Source of the DNA: Chitinophagaceae bacterium
GTDB taxonomy: Bacteria; Bacteroidota; Bacteroidia; Chitinophagales; Chitinophagaceae
Assembly: GCA_004173355.1 (NCBI GenBank)
Contig: SEAD01000028.1
Span: 1-42,418, forward strand
DNA: 42,418 nucleotides
Direction of reading: 5' to 3'
Positions within the stretch are counted from its first letter, which is position 1. The number at the start of each line of letters is the position of its first letter. The notes under the pieces are model-generated. The model was not told the origin of the DNA and made no database searches. It worked only from the letters and a program-made list of their open reading frames with translations. Of this stretch, positions 41,132-42,418 are shown in pieces. The position numbers and the translations under genes are program-made.

Positions 41132-41695
41132 ATGGATAAACTCTTCAGCCAGATTCGTCAATACCTCCCCATCAGCGCCGATGCCGAGCAGGCACTGGCC
41201 ACCGGGATGGAACGAATCGTGCTGCCAAAAAATGACCTGCTGCTCCGGGAAGGCCGCACCTGCCGGCATCTCTATTTCATGGAAGAGGGTGCTGCCCGGG
41301 GATACTACACGCTGGAGGGCCGGGAAATCACCCACTGGTTTGCTTTTGAAAATGATTTCCTGACGTCTTTCCACAGTTTCATAACCCAGGAGCCGGCAGT
41401 GGAAAATATCCAGCTGCTGGAAGGTTCCGTGCTCCACCGGATTTCAAAGGAGAAACTGACCGGGCTGTTCAACGAATTCCACGAAATTGAAAGGCTGGTG
41501 CGTATAGCCTATGAAAAATATTATATCCGGCTGGAAGAGCGGTATGTCAATTCGCATTTCCGCTCGGCCACCGACCGGTATGAATCATTGCTGAAAGAAT
41601 CCCCGCATATCATTGAACGGGTATCACTGGGACAGATCTCGTCCTACCTGGGCATCTCGCAGGAGACCCTCAGCCGTATCCGTGCCAAAGGCTGA
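41132..41695 (+). CDS. Crp/Fnr-family transcriptional regulator
   Basis: A 187-residue regulator. An N-terminal cyclic-nucleotide-binding-like beta-roll (about 15-115: KNDLLLREGRTCRHLYFMEEGAARGYYTLEGREITHWFAFEN) is followed by a dimer helix and a short C-terminal helix-turn-helix (SLGQISSYLGISQETLSRIRAKG). It has no Cys cluster for an Fe-S centre, so it is not an Fnr-type oxygen sensor, and the ligand is unknown. The ATG at 41132 is preceded by TATATTTA (41109-41116), one mismatch from the -7 element. A Crp/Fnr-type palindrome lies 26 bases past its stop, in front of the next gene. Confidence 0.9.
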   Translation: MDKLFSQIRQYLPISADAEQALATGMERIVLPKNDLLLREGRTCRHLYFMEEGAARGYYTLEGREITHWFAFENDFLTSFHSFITQEPAVENIQLLEGSVLHRISKEKLTGLFNEFHEIERLVRIAYEKYYIRLEERYVNSHFRSATDRYESLLKESPHIIERVSLGQISSYLGISQETLSRIRAKG

Positions 41696-41720
41696 ATGCT
41701 TTAACAAGGCTTTTGATCCA

Positions 41721-41738
41721 TTTTGACCTTTGTCAAAA
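41721..41738. promoter_or_regulatory. Crp/Fnr-type operator TTTTGAC-CTTT-GTCAAAA
   Basis: A perfect 7-base inverted repeat with a 4-base spacer; the core TTGAC-N4-GTCAA has the geometry of Fnr sites (TTGAT-N4-ATCAA). Its centre (41729.5) is about 40 bases upstream of the start site predicted from TAGATTTG at 41759-41766, which is the classic class II activator position. The regulator gene just upstream is the obvious candidate to bind it. Confidence 0.7.
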
Positions 41739-41758
41739 TTGTGCTGCCGGGCACCGGC

Positions 41759-41766
41759 TAGATTTG
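41759..41766 (+). promoter_or_regulatory. -7 promoter element TAGATTTG
   Basis: Perfect TAnnTTTG, 17 bases before the ATG at 41784. No good -33 element is seen at the right distance, which fits a promoter that depends on an activator bound at 41721-41738. Confidence 0.6.
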
Positions 41767-41783
41767 GACCATAAACAAAAATT

Positions 41784-42251
41784 ATGGAACAGAAAACAAA
41801 CCAGCAACCTTCCAACGCATTTATCGGTGCCTCCTGGGCGGCACTCCTCATAGGTATCAGCGCATTCAACATCGGGTTATGGAACGCCAGTATGGAACTG
41901 AATGAAAAAGGATACTATTTCACCGTATTGATGTTCGGGTTATTTTCAGCCATCTCCGTTCAAAAGGCGGTACGCGACCAGATGGAAGGTATTCCTGTAA
42001 CCAGCCTGTACTACGGCATCGCCTGGTTTACCACCGTGCTGAGTATTGTATTGCTGGTCATCGGACTCTGGAACGCCGGTCTCGAGCGAAGTGAAAAAGG
42101 ATTTTATGGAATGGCTTTTACATTAAGCCTCTTCGCTGCCATCGCAGTACAGAAAAATACACGTGACAGCAAAGCCGCGCCTATGGAAGAACGGAAGCCG
42201 GCAGACAAACCCGGCGAAACGACGCTGACATATGTGCAGCGCAAACCTTGA
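41784..42251 (+). CDS. YiaA-type inner membrane protein
   Basis: A 155-residue membrane protein with four hydrophobic helices arranged as two similar halves. Each half has the YiaA/B two-helix pattern: FNIGLWNASMELNEKGYYFTVLMFGLFSAISVQKAVRD, then VIGLWNAGLERSEKGFYGMAFTLSLFAAIAVQKNTRD. The function of the family is unknown. It follows the Crp/Fnr regulator on the same strand and has its own promoter with a Crp/Fnr-type site, so it is probably a target of that regulator. The C-terminal tail is short, charged and cytoplasmic. Confidence 0.85.
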   Translation: MEQKTNQQPSNAFIGASWAALLIGISAFNIGLWNASMELNEKGYYFTVLMFGLFSAISVQKAVRDQMEGIPVTSLYYGIAWFTTVLSIVLLVIGLWNAGLERSEKGFYGMAFTLSLFAAIAVQKNTRDSKAAPMEERKPADKPGETTLTYVQRKP

Positions 42252-42301
42252 ATCATTGTTTCATGAAATAATGAATTACCCGCTCCCGGTGCAGATATTA
42301 A

Positions 42302-42338
42302 AAAGCAGGGATCCTGTTACAGATCCCTGCTTTCTTTT
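42302..42338. terminator. Strong terminator after the YiaA-type gene, probably bidirectional
   Basis: AAAGCAGGGATC (42302-42313) and GATCCCTGCTTT (42322-42333) form a perfect 12-bp stem with an 8-base loop, followed by CTTTT on the plus strand and by TAATA after a T-run on the minus strand. A convergent gene beyond the window is possible: a minus-strand frame is open from the window end to a TGA at 42380-42378. Confidence 0.85.
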
Positions 42339-42418
42339 ACCGCTGGTGTCAAACCTTATCCAGCAATCCCATTGTCTTCATTGCCTGGCACCGCGGTTAT
42401 CATTCAGGTTCTTTACTG

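Noticed and set aside
41132-41695. Calling the Crp/Fnr-family protein an oxygen-sensing Fnr
   Set aside because: It lacks the cysteines needed for an Fe-S cluster, so only the family level is supported.
42339-42418. Open frames at the right-hand edge, including a minus-strand frame ending at 42378
   Set aside because: Only about 12 codons are visible, with no recognisable protein; the bidirectional terminator makes a convergent gene possible but it cannot be supported.

Overview
The window looks like chromosomal DNA from a member of the Bacteroidota, most likely a Chitinophagaceae-type bacterium. The reasons are: thirteen perfect copies of the Bacteroidota -7 promoter element TAnnTTTG placed in front of genes; two secreted proteins with type IX secretion (T9SS) C-terminal sorting domains; lipoproteins with Bacteroidota-style tails; a DAHP synthase-chorismate mutase fusion; a DUF4954 protein; and the local gene order. 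I see no rRNA, tRNA, CRISPR array, insertion sequence or prophage. It is mostly housekeeping DNA with a few accessory genes, and no gene-free stretch exceeds 300 bases.

Region 1 (1-9720, minus strand) is an aromatic amino acid operon read in the order pheA, aminotransferase, tyrA, DAHP synthase-chorismate mutase, aroB, aroA, aroC, with an L,D-transpeptidase lipoprotein gene at its tail. In front of pheA is what appears to be a complete ribosome-mediated transcription attenuator: a promoter, a 25-codon leader peptide with seven Phe and two Tyr codons, alternative pairing segments 1:2, 2:3 and 3:4, and a strong intrinsic terminator. It would let Phe and Tyr supply control the whole set, and it is the most notable find here.

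Region 2 (9715-15614) has a DEAD-box helicase with a DbpA-type RNA-binding tail, a tiny lipoprotein, an ECF sigma factor overlapping a one-piece membrane protein that joins an anti-sigma-like cytoplasmic domain to an HtrA-like trypsin domain, a sugar-phosphate nucleotidyltransferase, and an ACC deaminase/D-cysteine desulfhydrase homologue.

Region 3 (15669-24868) holds lipB, rluD, a run of minus-strand genes (SpoU-type RNA methyltransferase, UbiA prenyltransferase, yqgF/ruvX, def, an exported protein), a beta-lactamase-fold hydrolase and a MuiA/DUF4139 protein. Region 4 (24962-36123, mostly plus strand) has mutS, a T9SS protein with two PA14-like repeats, a CHRD lipoprotein, a small SET-domain protein, mgtE, glmS and DUF4954. 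Region 5 (36129-42418) has a T9SS surface protein, another tiny lipoprotein, der and era, and a Crp/Fnr-type regulator followed by a YiaA-type membrane gene. That membrane gene carries a Crp/Fnr-type palindrome at the classic -40 activator position. The same palindrome core occurs upstream of the PA14-like gene.

All functions come from motif recognition by eye; no database search was run.
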